Source: Bacteroidaceae bacterium (GTDB lineage Bacteria; Bacteroidota; Bacteroidia; Bacteroidales; Bacteroidaceae). From it: DNA of 64,000 bases. The DNA lies in NCBI GenBank assembly GCA_017631315.1, contig JAGBTN010000007.1:166392-230391 (forward strand), written 5' to 3'. Both the position numbers and the translations under genes were made by a program. Of the stretch, positions 44,521-52,870 are shown piece by piece; position 1 is the first letter of the stretch; each line of letters begins with the position of its first letter. The notes beneath the pieces are model-generated. The model ran no database searches and was not told the DNA's origin. It was given only the letters and a program-made list of their open reading frames with translations.

Positions 44521-45426
44521 ATGCAACGACGTAAATTCTTATTAAGTTCAGTAGCCGGCGCCGCAACTGCAGCGCTGGCTCCTGCCACTCTGCTGACATC
44601 CTGCACACCTAAGCAGCAGCCAGCAAAAAACACCACTCCACTCAACCTCTGCTTTCAGGAAGGCATTGCCCTGGGCAATACACTTCAGGAAAAACTCGAC
44701 TACATGGAGAGCCTCGGAGTGACAGGCCTCGAAGTAGGTGGCCGCGGTTTGGCTGGCCGTGTGGATGAGATAAACAATGCCCTCAAGGGACGCAACATCC
44801 GCATGTCTGCCATTTGTGCCGGCTTCGATGGATTCATCCTCGCCGAAGACGGACAAAAAGATGACTTCGACCGCACTATGCGCGAAATCATCGAGGCCGC
44901 AGGCAAGATAGGTTCCTGTGGCGTCATCATGGTGCCTGCCTTCAACGGACAGCAGCCCTGCCGCCCACACACAATGGACACCCGCAACTACCTCTGCGAG
45001 CAACTCCACAACCTTGGCGAATTTGCACTGCAGTGCGGAACAACCGTCATCCTCGAGCCACTGAACCGTGCCGAATGCTTCTATCTGCGACTCGTAGGAG
45101 ATGCAGCAGCCATTGCACGCGATGCTGACAGCAAAGGTGTGAAGTGTATGGGTGACTTCTGGCATATGCAGGAAGAGACATCCGACTATGCAGCATTCCT
45201 CGCCGCAGGTAAGGACTATCTGCAGCACGTACACATCGCCAGCCGTGGCCGTCGTAAGACACCCGGCGAGGATGGCGAAAAGGACAACTACATCGACGGA
45301 TTCCGCGCCCTCAAGGAGTTAGGATACGAAGGTTTCGTAAGCTTCGAGTGCGGATGCGAAGGCGATCCCGCCACAGTACTCCCTGCCGCAGTAGAACTGC
45401 TCCGCAAGCAGTGGGAAGAAGCATAA
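44521..45426 (+). CDS. Exported sugar isomerase/epimerase-like TIM-barrel protein
   Basis: A 301-residue protein with a Tat-type signal (MQRRKFLLSSVAGAA) and a lipobox-like LLTSCTP. The barrel is of the AP-endonuclease/xylose isomerase type: LDYMESLGVTGLEVGG, VIMVPAFNGQQP, TVILEPLNRAECF, CMGDFWHMQEE, HVHIASRGR and GFVSFECGCEG hold the usual metal-binding Glu, Asp and His residues. Related exported proteins act on 3-keto sugars next to Gfo/Idh/MocA enzymes in Bacteroides. Last gene of the cluster. Confidence 0.9.
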   Translation: MQRRKFLLSSVAGAATAALAPATLLTSCTPKQQPAKNTTPLNLCFQEGIALGNTLQEKLDYMESLGVTGLEVGGRGLAGRVDEINNALKGRNIRMSAICAGFDGFILAEDGQKDDFDRTMREIIEAAGKIGSCGVIMVPAFNGQQPCRPHTMDTRNYLCEQLHNLGEFALQCGTTVILEPLNRAECFYLRLVGDAAAIARDADSKGVKCMGDFWHMQEETSDYAAFLAAGKDYLQHVHIASRGRRKTPGEDGEKDNYIDGFRALKELGYEGFVSFECGCEGDPATVLPAAVELLRKQWEEA

Positions 45427-45462
45427 CAGCCATTCCAACACTAACCCCGTAGGACATCGAAA

Positions 45463-45550
45463 ATAAGGGTTAACCATTATAATGAAAAAGGTCAACCATT
45501 ATAAGCAGAAAGCCTAACCATTCTTGCCAAATAGGTTAACCCATTTGAGA
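45463..45550. repeat. 22-bp repeat array E (4 units)
   Basis: Units start at 45463, 45485, 45507 and 45529. The motif AACCATT recurs in the first three and GGTTAACC in the first and fourth. The junction 45521-45541 is identical to 18731-18751 in array B. Confidence 0.88.
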
Positions 45551-45568
45551 AGACAAGGCAAACCATAC

Positions 45569-45611
45569 AAAATAAGCCCCAAAGTTCATTTTAAACTTTG
45601 GGGCTTATTTT
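45569..45611 (+). terminator. Intrinsic terminator of the cytochrome/oxidoreductase cluster
   Basis: An 18-bp perfect stem (arms 45569-45586 and 45594-45611, AAAATAAGCCCC...) with a 7-base loop, ending in TTATTTTAT. Confidence 0.88.
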
Positions 45612-45728
45612 ATGCCTCGACACAAAAGACTGCAACAGGAACCTGCCCATATACCTGCGCCATTCGACAAGAACACAAAGTAGAGAAATCCTCTCGAAAA
45701 GCAAAAAAACTAAAGCAGGGAAAATAAT

Positions 45729-45757
45729 AACCCCCGACGGAAATTCCATCGGGGGTT
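45729..45757 (-). terminator. Terminator of the cohesin-like gene
   Basis: AACCCCCGACGG (45729-45740) and CCATCGGGGGTT (45746-45757) pair with one wobble, 32 bases past the stop at 45789. Confidence 0.85.
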
Positions 45758-45788
45758 AATGTTATTTCTTAATCAGATGGGGAGATGC

Positions 45789-46439
45789 TTACTTAACAGC
45801 AATCTTCTTACCGTTCTGGATGAAGATACCCTTCTGAGCCTTGCTTACGCGCTGGCCAGCTACGTTGTAGATAGGAGCGTTAACGTCGTCAGCATTGATG
45901 CTGTTGATGCCAACATCACCAACTGTCAAAGTAGCAACAATTTCCTTTGTGTCAGCTACAGATACACCACCAGTAGTAGAGATTGAGATCTCATACAACT
46001 TAATCTCATATACACCGTCAGCGAGGTCTGTAAAAGTCAAGGGCAAAGTCAAAATGTTACCTTCGTTACCCAAGAAAGCAACAGTCTCATTAGGATAGAG
46101 TGAATACTGCTTGTTTCCGTCAGATGCATTCTGAATTGCAAGAACGTATGCGATATCAAGAGCAGCAGCTTCTTCATCCTCTGAATATTCTCTTACCCAG
46201 TCCATGTCAATACGATCCTCGTTAACAGACATGTACTTAGCAGCCTTAGTCTTTACACCTGCAGGAAGAGCGAGACGGAAAGAGAAAGCGGCAATAGGAT
46301 CAGCGTTTGTCAAACCGATTTTGAGGTCTGCGGTAGTTACACCAGTCTCAACCTTAATAGATTCAGCAGTAAGAGTGTTCTGTGCAAATGCTGCAACACC
46401 GCACAGCATAGCAACCAATGTCATGTAAAACTTTTTCAT
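45789..46439 (-). CDS. Secreted cohesin-like protein with C-terminal sorting tail
   Basis: A 216-residue protein: signal peptide (MTLVAMLCGVAAFAQ), then a beta sandwich with IKVETGVTTADLKIGLTN and AFSFRLALPAGVK, the pattern of cohesin-like carbohydrate-binding folds. The C-terminal tail PIYNVAGQRVSKAQKGIFI, ending KKIAVK, resembles the sorting tails of Prevotella surface proteins. It lies 49 bases after the dockerin-bearing gene on the same strand. A physical match with that dockerin is possible but is inference. Confidence 0.75.
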   Translation of the reverse strand: MKKFYMTLVAMLCGVAAFAQNTLTAESIKVETGVTTADLKIGLTNADPIAAFSFRLALPAGVKTKAAKYMSVNEDRIDMDWVREYSEDEEAAALDIAYVLAIQNASDGNKQYSLYPNETVAFLGNEGNILTLPLTFTDLADGVYEIKLYEISISTTGGVSVADTKEIVATLTVGDVGINSINADDVNAPIYNVAGQRVSKAQKGIFIQNGKKIAVK

Positions 46440-46488
46440 TGCAATTTAATTTATTAATTTGTTATTACTTTTTTGTTTCTTATTAGGA

Positions 46489-47166
46489 TTATTCAGCACC
46501 TGCCATGATATTCAAGACAGACACGAAGTCGGCAATATCAACAGTGCCGTCACCGTTAACATCAGGATTACCTGTAGCCTCACTACCTGCCATTGCATTC
46601 AAAACAGATACACCGTCAGCAATATCAACGCTGCCGTCGTTGTTCACGTCGCCCTTAATAGAAGGATCCTCGCCCTTCTCAACAGTCCAAACATATTCGT
46701 TGGCATCCTTAGAGTGGATTGTGCCATCAGCCTCAATGGTCTTGATGTTCTTGAGACCTACAGTGTAGTCAGCGGGTTCAACGGTAGCAGCGATCTGTAC
46801 CTGGATGGTAGCGATTGCACCGTCTGTGCCAGTATAAGTAGTTCCCTCGGGGAGCTCGCAAGACAAAGTTACTGTGCCGTCTGCATTTACTGTTTCTGCA
46901 AATACGGGAGCTACGCCTTCTGCATAGCGACCACCGGTAGCAGTCATGCTCTCAGCAACATAAGTAAAGCCTTCGGGAAGAACGAGTGTGCAAACCCAAG
47001 AGTTGATTGCATTCTTGTTCTTCAGGTTCAGAGTAAGCTCTGAAGTACCATTTGTTTTGCCATTCGCGCCAGCTGTCAGATAAACCTGATAAGCATCAAT
47101 AAGAGATGCCCACATAGCTGTCATCATGAAGAATGACACCAAGGAAAGTAAAATTCTCTTTTTCAT
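46489..47166 (-). CDS. Secreted protein with cohesin-like and dockerin-type domains
   Basis: A 225-residue protein: signal peptide, a beta-sandwich domain (LTLNLKNKNAINSWVCTLVL, GAIATIQVQIAATVE) and a C-terminal pair of dockerin type I calcium-binding repeats, GDVNNDGSVDIADGVSVLN and NPDVNGDGTVDIADFVSVLN. Each repeat has the DxNxDGxVD loop of an EF-hand-like dockerin. It is transcribed from a good promoter and followed by the cohesin-like gene. Dockerin-bearing proteins of this kind in Bacteroidales are not linked to a known cellulosome. Confidence 0.85.
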   Translation of the reverse strand: MKKRILLSLVSFFMMTAMWASLIDAYQVYLTAGANGKTNGTSELTLNLKNKNAINSWVCTLVLPEGFTYVAESMTATGGRYAEGVAPVFAETVNADGTVTLSCELPEGTTYTGTDGAIATIQVQIAATVEPADYTVGLKNIKTIEADGTIHSKDANEYVWTVEKGEDPSIKGDVNNDGSVDIADGVSVLNAMAGSEATGNPDVNGDGTVDIADFVSVLNIMAGAE

Positions 47167-47217
47167 AAGATTTTAGGTTTTATTATTAGTTATGTTTCTT
47201 TTATACCTTTTCTGCTG

Positions 47218-47247
47218 CAAATTTAGTGCTTTTTTAATAATCACCAA
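47218..47247 (-). promoter_or_regulatory. Consensus promoter of the dockerin/cohesin pair
   Basis: On the minus strand TTG (47247-47245), 19 bases, TAAATTTG (47225-47218). Confidence 0.8.
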
Positions 47248-47371
47248 AACTTTTCTACTTTTTTTTTCTTCTTTTATTATTTTTTGAAAATGGCAAGAAA
47301 CCGATTTCGTTTCGAATAGTATTTTCCTCCTTTATTTTCAAGCCTTAGCGACGGTTGCTGCGGAGTTTTTT

Positions 47372-47459
47372 GCATTGCATTTGTCATGCGGGGAAATTTC
47401 ACGCGTGAACTTGGCTGAATGGACGCGTCCGTTTGAGCAAGTGGACGTGTCTGTTGTGC
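47372..47459. repeat. 22-bp repeat array F (4 units)
   Basis: Units start at 47372, 47394, 47416 and 47438. Cores: TTCACGCGTGAA in the second, GGACGCGTCC in the third, GTGGACGTGTCT in the fourth. Reversed, the order matches the first three units of array D. The rest of 47248-47543 holds the shared flank and no gene. Confidence 0.85.
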
Positions 47460-47489
47460 TTTCCTGATTTAGGTTGTCAGTTTAGAGAG
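47460..47489. repeat. Conserved flank of array F
   Basis: Exact reverse complement of the flank of array D at about 33232-33261. It touches the end of the last 22-bp unit. Confidence 0.85.
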
Positions 47490-47543
47490 TTATTCCTATA
47501 ATTACTTTACAAATCGTTGTTTTGCTGCAAGGCACGGAGGAGT

Positions 47544-47960
47544 CTATATGCCACGAGCCCGGAAGATGGTGTCGCGTGCCTCGGTTATCTTTCGGAACTT
47601 CTCTTCTGCAGCTTCGCGGGCAGCCTCTCCCTTCGATTCTACACGGTCGGGATGGTAGCGCAAAGCCATTTGACGATAGGCTTGCCGCACCTCGTCGTCG
47701 GTTGCTGTCTCGCGAATCCCAAGGGTTCGATAGGCTTCCTGCAAAGTGACATCCACATACGGTTGCCACTCGCTCTTCTGCCTTTGGTAGCCGGAAAAGT
47801 CGTCTGCCGAATTGTTGCGAAAGGTGAAATGGATAACCGGACGCCGATACATGGAGTCGATGAGCCAACCCAACAGGAAACCGAAGATGAGTCCACGACC
47901 TCCACCTATATTCCAGCCTATAATGGCAAAGATGAGTTTGAAGCTAAGCAGACATGACAT
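47544..47960 (-). CDS. DnaJ-domain protein with N-terminal membrane segment
   Basis: A 138-residue protein. A hydrophobic N-terminus (FAIIGWNIGGGRGLIFGFLLG) is followed by a J domain at residues about 70-135 (AYRTLGIRETATDDEVRQAY, ALRYHPDRV with the HPD motif, FRKITEARDTIF). The layout resembles a short DjlA-type co-chaperone that recruits DnaK at the membrane. It starts 20 bases downstream of the nuclease-like gene on the same strand. Confidence 0.88.
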   Translation of the reverse strand: MSCLLSFKLIFAIIGWNIGGGRGLIFGFLLGWLIDSMYRRPVIHFTFRNNSADDFSGYQRQKSEWQPYVDVTLQEAYRTLGIRETATDDEVRQAYRQMALRYHPDRVESKGEAAREAAEEKFRKITEARDTIFRARGI

Positions 47961-47980
47961 AGATTAATCTCTGTTTGTGG

Positions 47981-48832
47981 TTATACGGTTTGTCTGAGTT
48001 TCTCGGAAAGATCCTCAACAGGCACAATCTGATACTCTCCGTCCTTGAGCCAGACAATGCGACGGGAGACAATGGGAACACCAATATCCTCGAGCATCAG
48101 TGCATAGAAACTCAGTTGTATGGAGTAAAGCGTATAGTCTTCTTCCGGCATACAGTCGAAAGGCGGACGAAGCATTCGCCCGTAACGACGGTTGTATTCG
48201 TTCTGAAGTTTGGAGTTCGTCTTATAATCGAGAATAACGAACCCTTCCGGTTGGCCGTCGCTGCCATCGTTATAATACAACATATCGAATGTGCCGGCAA
48301 GTTGCTGCTTGAGATTCCGCTCCAAACATGGATTCTTACCGCTATACACCTGGGCCTCGTTAAGCACGAGGTGCATGCTGCGAGGCATCTCGTTCATGAA
48401 CTTCAATGCAGCCTCTTCCTTCGGATGAAGCGGAGCAAGGAATCCATACTCCTTCATGTACTGATTCTGCATCGCCGGGCAAATGCGTTCCGACAAGCCT
48501 GCACGCAAATAGCCAAGGCTCTCACCATAGGAATGGGTCTTCGTGCCAAGTTTCATGGCACGGAAAGAATTCTGGCGCCACTGCTGTATCCAGTATTCGG
48601 GCGTCATTCCCTTCTTCGAAGCATAGCGTTCTGCCTGGAGCTGTTCGTCGAATGGCTCACGAATAAAACGGTGAACGACATTCGTAACAGAAGGCAATGT
48701 CTTGCCCGAAAGCACATAACGATGCTCGTCCTCATAAAACTCAAGGTCCTCAAACTCAAGGAGTACCTTTCTGCGTATCTCTGTTACCACTGAAGGCTCG
48801 CCAGCCACAGTGAACATCTTATCATTGAACAT
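47981..48832 (-). CDS. RecB-like PD-(D/E)XK nuclease-family protein
   Basis: A 283-residue protein with the core AGTFDMLYYND and GFVILDYKTNSK, the D and D-x-K pattern of RecB-type nucleases, and a downstream YSIQLSFYALML helix like the Q-x-x-x-Y motif. FVLSGKTLPSVTNVVHRF-like text at the N-terminus fits stand-alone members of this group. A start at the second methionine (48817) is also possible. It overlaps the end of the large esterase gene by 11 bases. Role in DNA repair is likely but unproven. Confidence 0.82.
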   Translation of the reverse strand: MFNDKMFTVAGEPSVVTEIRRKVLLEFEDLEFYEDEHRYVLSGKTLPSVTNVVHRFIREPFDEQLQAERYASKKGMTPEYWIQQWRQNSFRAMKLGTKTHSYGESLGYLRAGLSERICPAMQNQYMKEYGFLAPLHPKEEAALKFMNEMPRSMHLVLNEAQVYSGKNPCLERNLKQQLAGTFDMLYYNDGSDGQPEGFVILDYKTNSKLQNEYNRRYGRMLRPPFDCMPEEDYTLYSIQLSFYALMLEDIGVPIVSRRIVWLKDGEYQIVPVEDLSEKLRQTV

Positions 48833-51800
48833 TGATGAACTTCTTGCCTTGAACGATGTTTATGCCTTTCATTGGACGGCTGAGACGCTGGCCTGCAAGA
48901 TTATATACCCCGCCTCTATTCGGAAAAGGGAGCGAAACGGCATTGACGTTTGTCCAATCACTGTCGGGACGACCTACGCCAACCAATGCATCTGTATAAG
49001 TGGGCATGAACTCCGAAACCTGTATCACATTATTGCCACCTCCCTTACGGGCTGTTATCTCCCACTTGAAACTCTGATATGCTTTTGTGGTCTCTGCTGG
49101 CAACTTATATGTATATGTCGTGAAGTTCACGTCCTGAAGTTTTGTGTCGTTGGCGACAGAAGCAATCACCTCCCACGAAGCATCGTCCTTGCCGGGGTTG
49201 CTGTCGGCAGTAGAGCCATAGAAGGTCCATGTCTTAGGATTGCGACCTGAATAAGAGGCATTGTCGTTGGCTGTCGTAATCTTATAGCCCGTCACATAGA
49301 TGGGGTGTGTTGCATGGAAGATAACGTAGACAGGGTTGCCTTCGCCACCATTGAGGCACCATTTGGTTGATGTGCTTCCGTCGAACAGTTTATCGTAGTT
49401 CTCGCCCGATCCAAAACCTCCTGTGCCATCGTCGGAGATGAAGAAGACATCTGCCGTACCTCTCTCATACTCCTTCTCCTTCATAGGACCATAATACACC
49501 TCATTTGTGCTTTGTGCCAGATTGTCGATATCCGTTACGCCACCAAGAGGCGCATATATTTCGAGGCTGGACTTAAGCATCTTGCCATTACATACTGCCG
49601 CTATTTCTTCCGGTGTCATACCTGAACGCCAGAAGAACAGTTCGCTGACCTCACGACTGTTGTTTGCATCACCCAGGCTCACTGTCTCTATTTTTGCCAG
49701 ACGTTCTCCTATTTCACCGGCTTTTGTCTTGTTGACATAGAGAATGGTGCGACGCTGTGCATAATAACTCGTCAGAGTGACATGATGCCAGTTGCCATCG
49801 TTAATCTTTGTGGTTGAGGTAACAGAAGAACCCGTAGGAGCAGTATAGGTAACTGTGCCGTCGGCATTCACCCGAACGATTGCTTTTTCTGTGCCGGAGG
49901 CCTGGGTCAGGCATACAACCTGGCCTTCTGTTCCTTTAATACGAAGTGTAATTGTGAACGGATGAACTGTCTCTTCCGGCTCGAAGTATATTTCGTTGCC
50001 AGCTTCGATGGTCATGCTCTTTGTCCGATTGCGTACCGGTTGTGGCTTGCCTGCCTTGATGGCATCGAAGAGTGAAGGCACCATTGCGTACATGAACTCC
50101 ACATGGCCTGCAGTGTTCTGGTGATAGGTGTCGGCCACATAGCCGTCTGCCCATTGGCCGTTACCCTTATCGATAGAACCAAGTACATTGGTGGAAGCGA
50201 CATCCCACTCGTGGATGAGGAGATTCAGTTTCTTTACATAGTTATAGTCTGTCTCGTTGTAATCGCTACGGGTATAGTTGTTCATCACCATAGGTATCTT
50301 GCCATCTGCACGAACTTGCTTTATCAGTTTGAGCATATTGTCGCGCCATTGGCTGAAGACGGCGTCGGGATTGCTGGCACCATGAATACCTTCATTGCCA
50401 AGCGAAAGGCCAAAGACAACATAACGGCCGAAGTCGCGGATGAGATCGTCGTAACGATTGAGGAGATTGACTGTTGTGTTGCCACCGATAGATACGTTGC
50501 TTGTGTAGAAAGGCGTGCTGCTCTTGCCTTGTTTATGACGGGCGATGAGTTGCTGACCATAGAGATAACGATAGCCTTTATAGTCTGTTGCACCTTGTCC
50601 GTTTGCCACAGAAGAGCCGAAGACAGAGATGCGATTCTCGTCGATGGGTGCAGAGATGTTGTAAACCATCTGCTTCATGTCGACTGTAACGGTGTATGTT
50701 CCGGCGTTCTGATAGATGTTTTCTGTGCTTTGCCCCTTTTCTGTTTCGCCAAGAGCATATCTTGTGGATGCGCCTTGCAGGCGTTTGATGGCATAGGCAT
50801 CGTCGTTGTTGAGTGCGAAATACATCGTCTTGTCCACCCACTGTTGCGAGGATGTCTCCTGCAATGTTACTTCTCCTTCGAAGACACCATCGCCCTTATA
50901 GGGAACTGCAGGACTGCCTGCGCCCATATTGCCACGGATGTTCATGGTGACAGGGAGAACGGTTACTGTATTGTATGCGGTGCTGACGGTGATGCGGGCC
51001 ACACAGTTTTTACTTACAGAGAAAGGTGTGTTGCCTTCTGTGGCGAATGTTCCGTCGCCGTTATCAGAGAGTGTGATGGCCTCGCCATCGGTAATTCCGG
51101 TCAGGGTGAAAGTGCCTGCATTGAGGCGAGCAAAGGCTTCGTAGGTGTCGTTGCCGATGGCTTTAAATGTTACGTCTTCGGCATTCCCGCTTAATGTAAG
51201 GCCAGTGAATTCGATTGGGTCTTCGGGGCGTGTGCCACCGGTGTACTCTTCCACTCTCATTGCGCTGATGTGTGCCATGCCGAACACGCGCTGATAGGTG
51301 ATGACGATATTGCCATCCTTGTCGGGATAGATGTAGTCGGTCTGGAGGATGCTGCTCAGGTTGCCGTTATAGCCTTCGCCGCCTACTTCGGAGCCCGATG
51401 TGGTCTGTCCGCCTGTCCAGATGCGTTGTCCTTTGAAGTTATAGAGTGTGCAGCGGTTGTCTGTGTGGTTGCGTGAGCCATAGATATAGAAGCGGTAGCA
51501 ACGGTCTGTTTTGAGTCGGGAGAATTTGAAGGAGCGAACTTCGGCATTGTCGATGAAGACATAGTCTTCTGTCGCTGTCTTGACGGCGAGATCGCCCAGG
51601 TCGTCGGCCGAAGGGTTATTGTTGCCGCCGGCATCTACGCCGTTGGTATAGGTTTTCTCCACTACGGTGAATCTTGCCGTGGTTGTGGTTCCTGCGCTAT
51701 TTTTAATGGTGATGGTCTTGTTGGCGGAGATGGCATTGCTGCTGCTTGACCCGGAGGTGACGTTGTTCCACTTGTTGCCGTTGGCATCTGTGGTTGTCTG

Positions 51801-52586
51801 ATGTCCTCGGGTGGCATTGCTTGTCTCGCCGAAGTCGAAGTACATTTTCTGTGCCAGGGTGAGTTCCTGGTTGGGTCGTTCCATGCCGGAGACTTCTTCA
51901 ACCTTCATGCAGTTGAGATAGACCATGATGCCTGAGCTCTTTTTGATGATGGTGAGGTCGATGTTTCCGTTCTTGTCGGGGAAGATGACGTCTGAGGTCA
52001 GTACGTTGTTGTTATTGCCGTCGTAGCCGCCGTTGCCTATGTCTGTGCCCGACATGGCCATTTCTTCTCGCCAGCAGTTCTCGCCTGTGAGGTCGAACCA
52101 TGCTGCGCGGGTGTCTGTTGCCGTGCGCGAGCCGAAGAGATAGAAGCGGTAGCCTTTGGTGAGATCGAGTCCTTTGAGGTGAATGACGCCATAGTCTTGT
52201 CCTCCTTCCAGGAAGATATAGTCTTGTGTTGCGCTTTCGATTGCGAGGTCTCCGAGCAATGATTTGGACGGGCTCTGCAGTCCTCCGTTCGTATAGCCGT
52301 TGGTTGAGAAACGTGTTGAGAGTTGCAATTTGCAGTCGGTGGCAGTGTTATCGGATGTCACGAGGCCGATGGTCTGCGGATAGGCCTTGTCGGGTGCTCC
52401 GGTTCCTTTGCCGAAGATGTTGTTCCAATAGTGTCCGTTGGCGTCGGCTCCAATGGTCTTGTAGCCTTGGTTTGCCACATTGTTCTGTCCGAAATCGACA
52501 TAGAAGGTGCGTTCCACCGTCTGCGCAGTGGCATTCAGACAACCTGCGAAAATGGCAAGTGCCAGCAAGATACGACTTTTCTTCAT
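48822..52586 (-). CDS. Large multidomain secreted SGNH-type esterase
   Basis: A 1254-residue protein: signal peptide (ILLALAIFAGCLNATAQ); two N-terminal repeats that start FYVDFGQNN and MYFDFGETS; beta domains; an SGNH/GDSL hydrolase domain (about 650-890) with ISVFGSSVANGQGA, LSLGNEGI and DTYHQNTAGH for the Ser, Asn and Asp-His blocks; a LamG-like region (about 905-1040); an F5/8-type region (KLFDGSTSTKWCLNG); and a C-terminal sorting tail (VYNLAGQRLSRPMKGINIV). A polysaccharide deacetylase/esterase on the surface is the likely role; substrate unknown. Confidence 0.85.
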   Translation of the reverse strand: MKKSRILLALAIFAGCLNATAQTVERTFYVDFGQNNVANQGYKTIGADANGHYWNNIFGKGTGAPDKAYPQTIGLVTSDNTATDCKLQLSTRFSTNGYTNGGLQSPSKSLLGDLAIESATQDYIFLEGGQDYGVIHLKGLDLTKGYRFYLFGSRTATDTRAAWFDLTGENCWREEMAMSGTDIGNGGYDGNNNNVLTSDVIFPDKNGNIDLTIIKKSSGIMVYLNCMKVEEVSGMERPNQELTLAQKMYFDFGETSNATRGHQTTTDANGNKWNNVTSGSSSSNAISANKTITIKNSAGTTTTARFTVVEKTYTNGVDAGGNNNPSADDLGDLAVKTATEDYVFIDNAEVRSFKFSRLKTDRCYRFYIYGSRNHTDNRCTLYNFKGQRIWTGGQTTSGSEVGGEGYNGNLSSILQTDYIYPDKDGNIVITYQRVFGMAHISAMRVEEYTGGTRPEDPIEFTGLTLSGNAEDVTFKAIGNDTYEAFARLNAGTFTLTGITDGEAITLSDNGDGTFATEGNTPFSVSKNCVARITVSTAYNTVTVLPVTMNIRGNMGAGSPAVPYKGDGVFEGEVTLQETSSQQWVDKTMYFALNNDDAYAIKRLQGASTRYALGETEKGQSTENIYQNAGTYTVTVDMKQMVYNISAPIDENRISVFGSSVANGQGATDYKGYRYLYGQQLIARHKQGKSSTPFYTSNVSIGGNTTVNLLNRYDDLIRDFGRYVVFGLSLGNEGIHGASNPDAVFSQWRDNMLKLIKQVRADGKIPMVMNNYTRSDYNETDYNYVKKLNLLIHEWDVASTNVLGSIDKGNGQWADGYVADTYHQNTAGHVEFMYAMVPSLFDAIKAGKPQPVRNRTKSMTIEAGNEIYFEPEETVHPFTITLRIKGTEGQVVCLTQASGTEKAIVRVNADGTVTYTAPTGSSVTSTTKINDGNWHHVTLTSYYAQRRTILYVNKTKAGEIGERLAKIETVSLGDANNSREVSELFFWRSGMTPEEIAAVCNGKMLKSSLEIYAPLGGVTDIDNLAQSTNEVYYGPMKEKEYERGTADVFFISDDGTGGFGSGENYDKLFDGSTSTKWCLNGGEGNPVYVIFHATHPIYVTGYKITTANDNASYSGRNPKTWTFYGSTADSNPGKDDASWEVIASVANDTKLQDVNFTTYTYKLPAETTKAYQSFKWEITARKGGGNNVIQVSEFMPTYTDALVGVGRPDSDWTNVNAVSLPFPNRGGVYNLAGQRLSRPMKGINIVQGKKFINVQ

Positions 52587-52710
52587 AGTGGGTGTATGTG
52601 TAAGTTTTGTTATTATTTTGCTGCAAATATCATACTATTCTCCGTAATTTGCAAGCATTTCCGGATAAAATAGGCCGGTGCTTGCGTACGAGAGTTCCCC
52701 CTCGTTTGTG

Positions 52711-52842
52711 CAGGAGGTATGCCACGTCTGCAAACATGGCAGTAGATGTCGGGCAGAATGGTTAACCTTTCGGGCAATAATGCTTAACCATTATTTGGAT
52801 AATGGTTAAGGGTTTTTGGCAGACAGGCACGCCTTGTTCCGA
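52711..52842. repeat. 22-bp repeat array G (6 units)
   Basis: Units start at 52711, 52733, 52755, 52777, 52799 and 52821. Units 4-5 hold the inverted repeat AACCATTAT/ATAATGGTT. Units 5 and 6 match, in order, the last two units of array C (GGTTAAGGG and GGCACGCCTTGT). It fills the gap between the esterase and macroglobulin genes. Confidence 0.85.
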
Positions 52843-52870
52843 CGACAGCCTCGTGGAGGTCTCCACTCCC

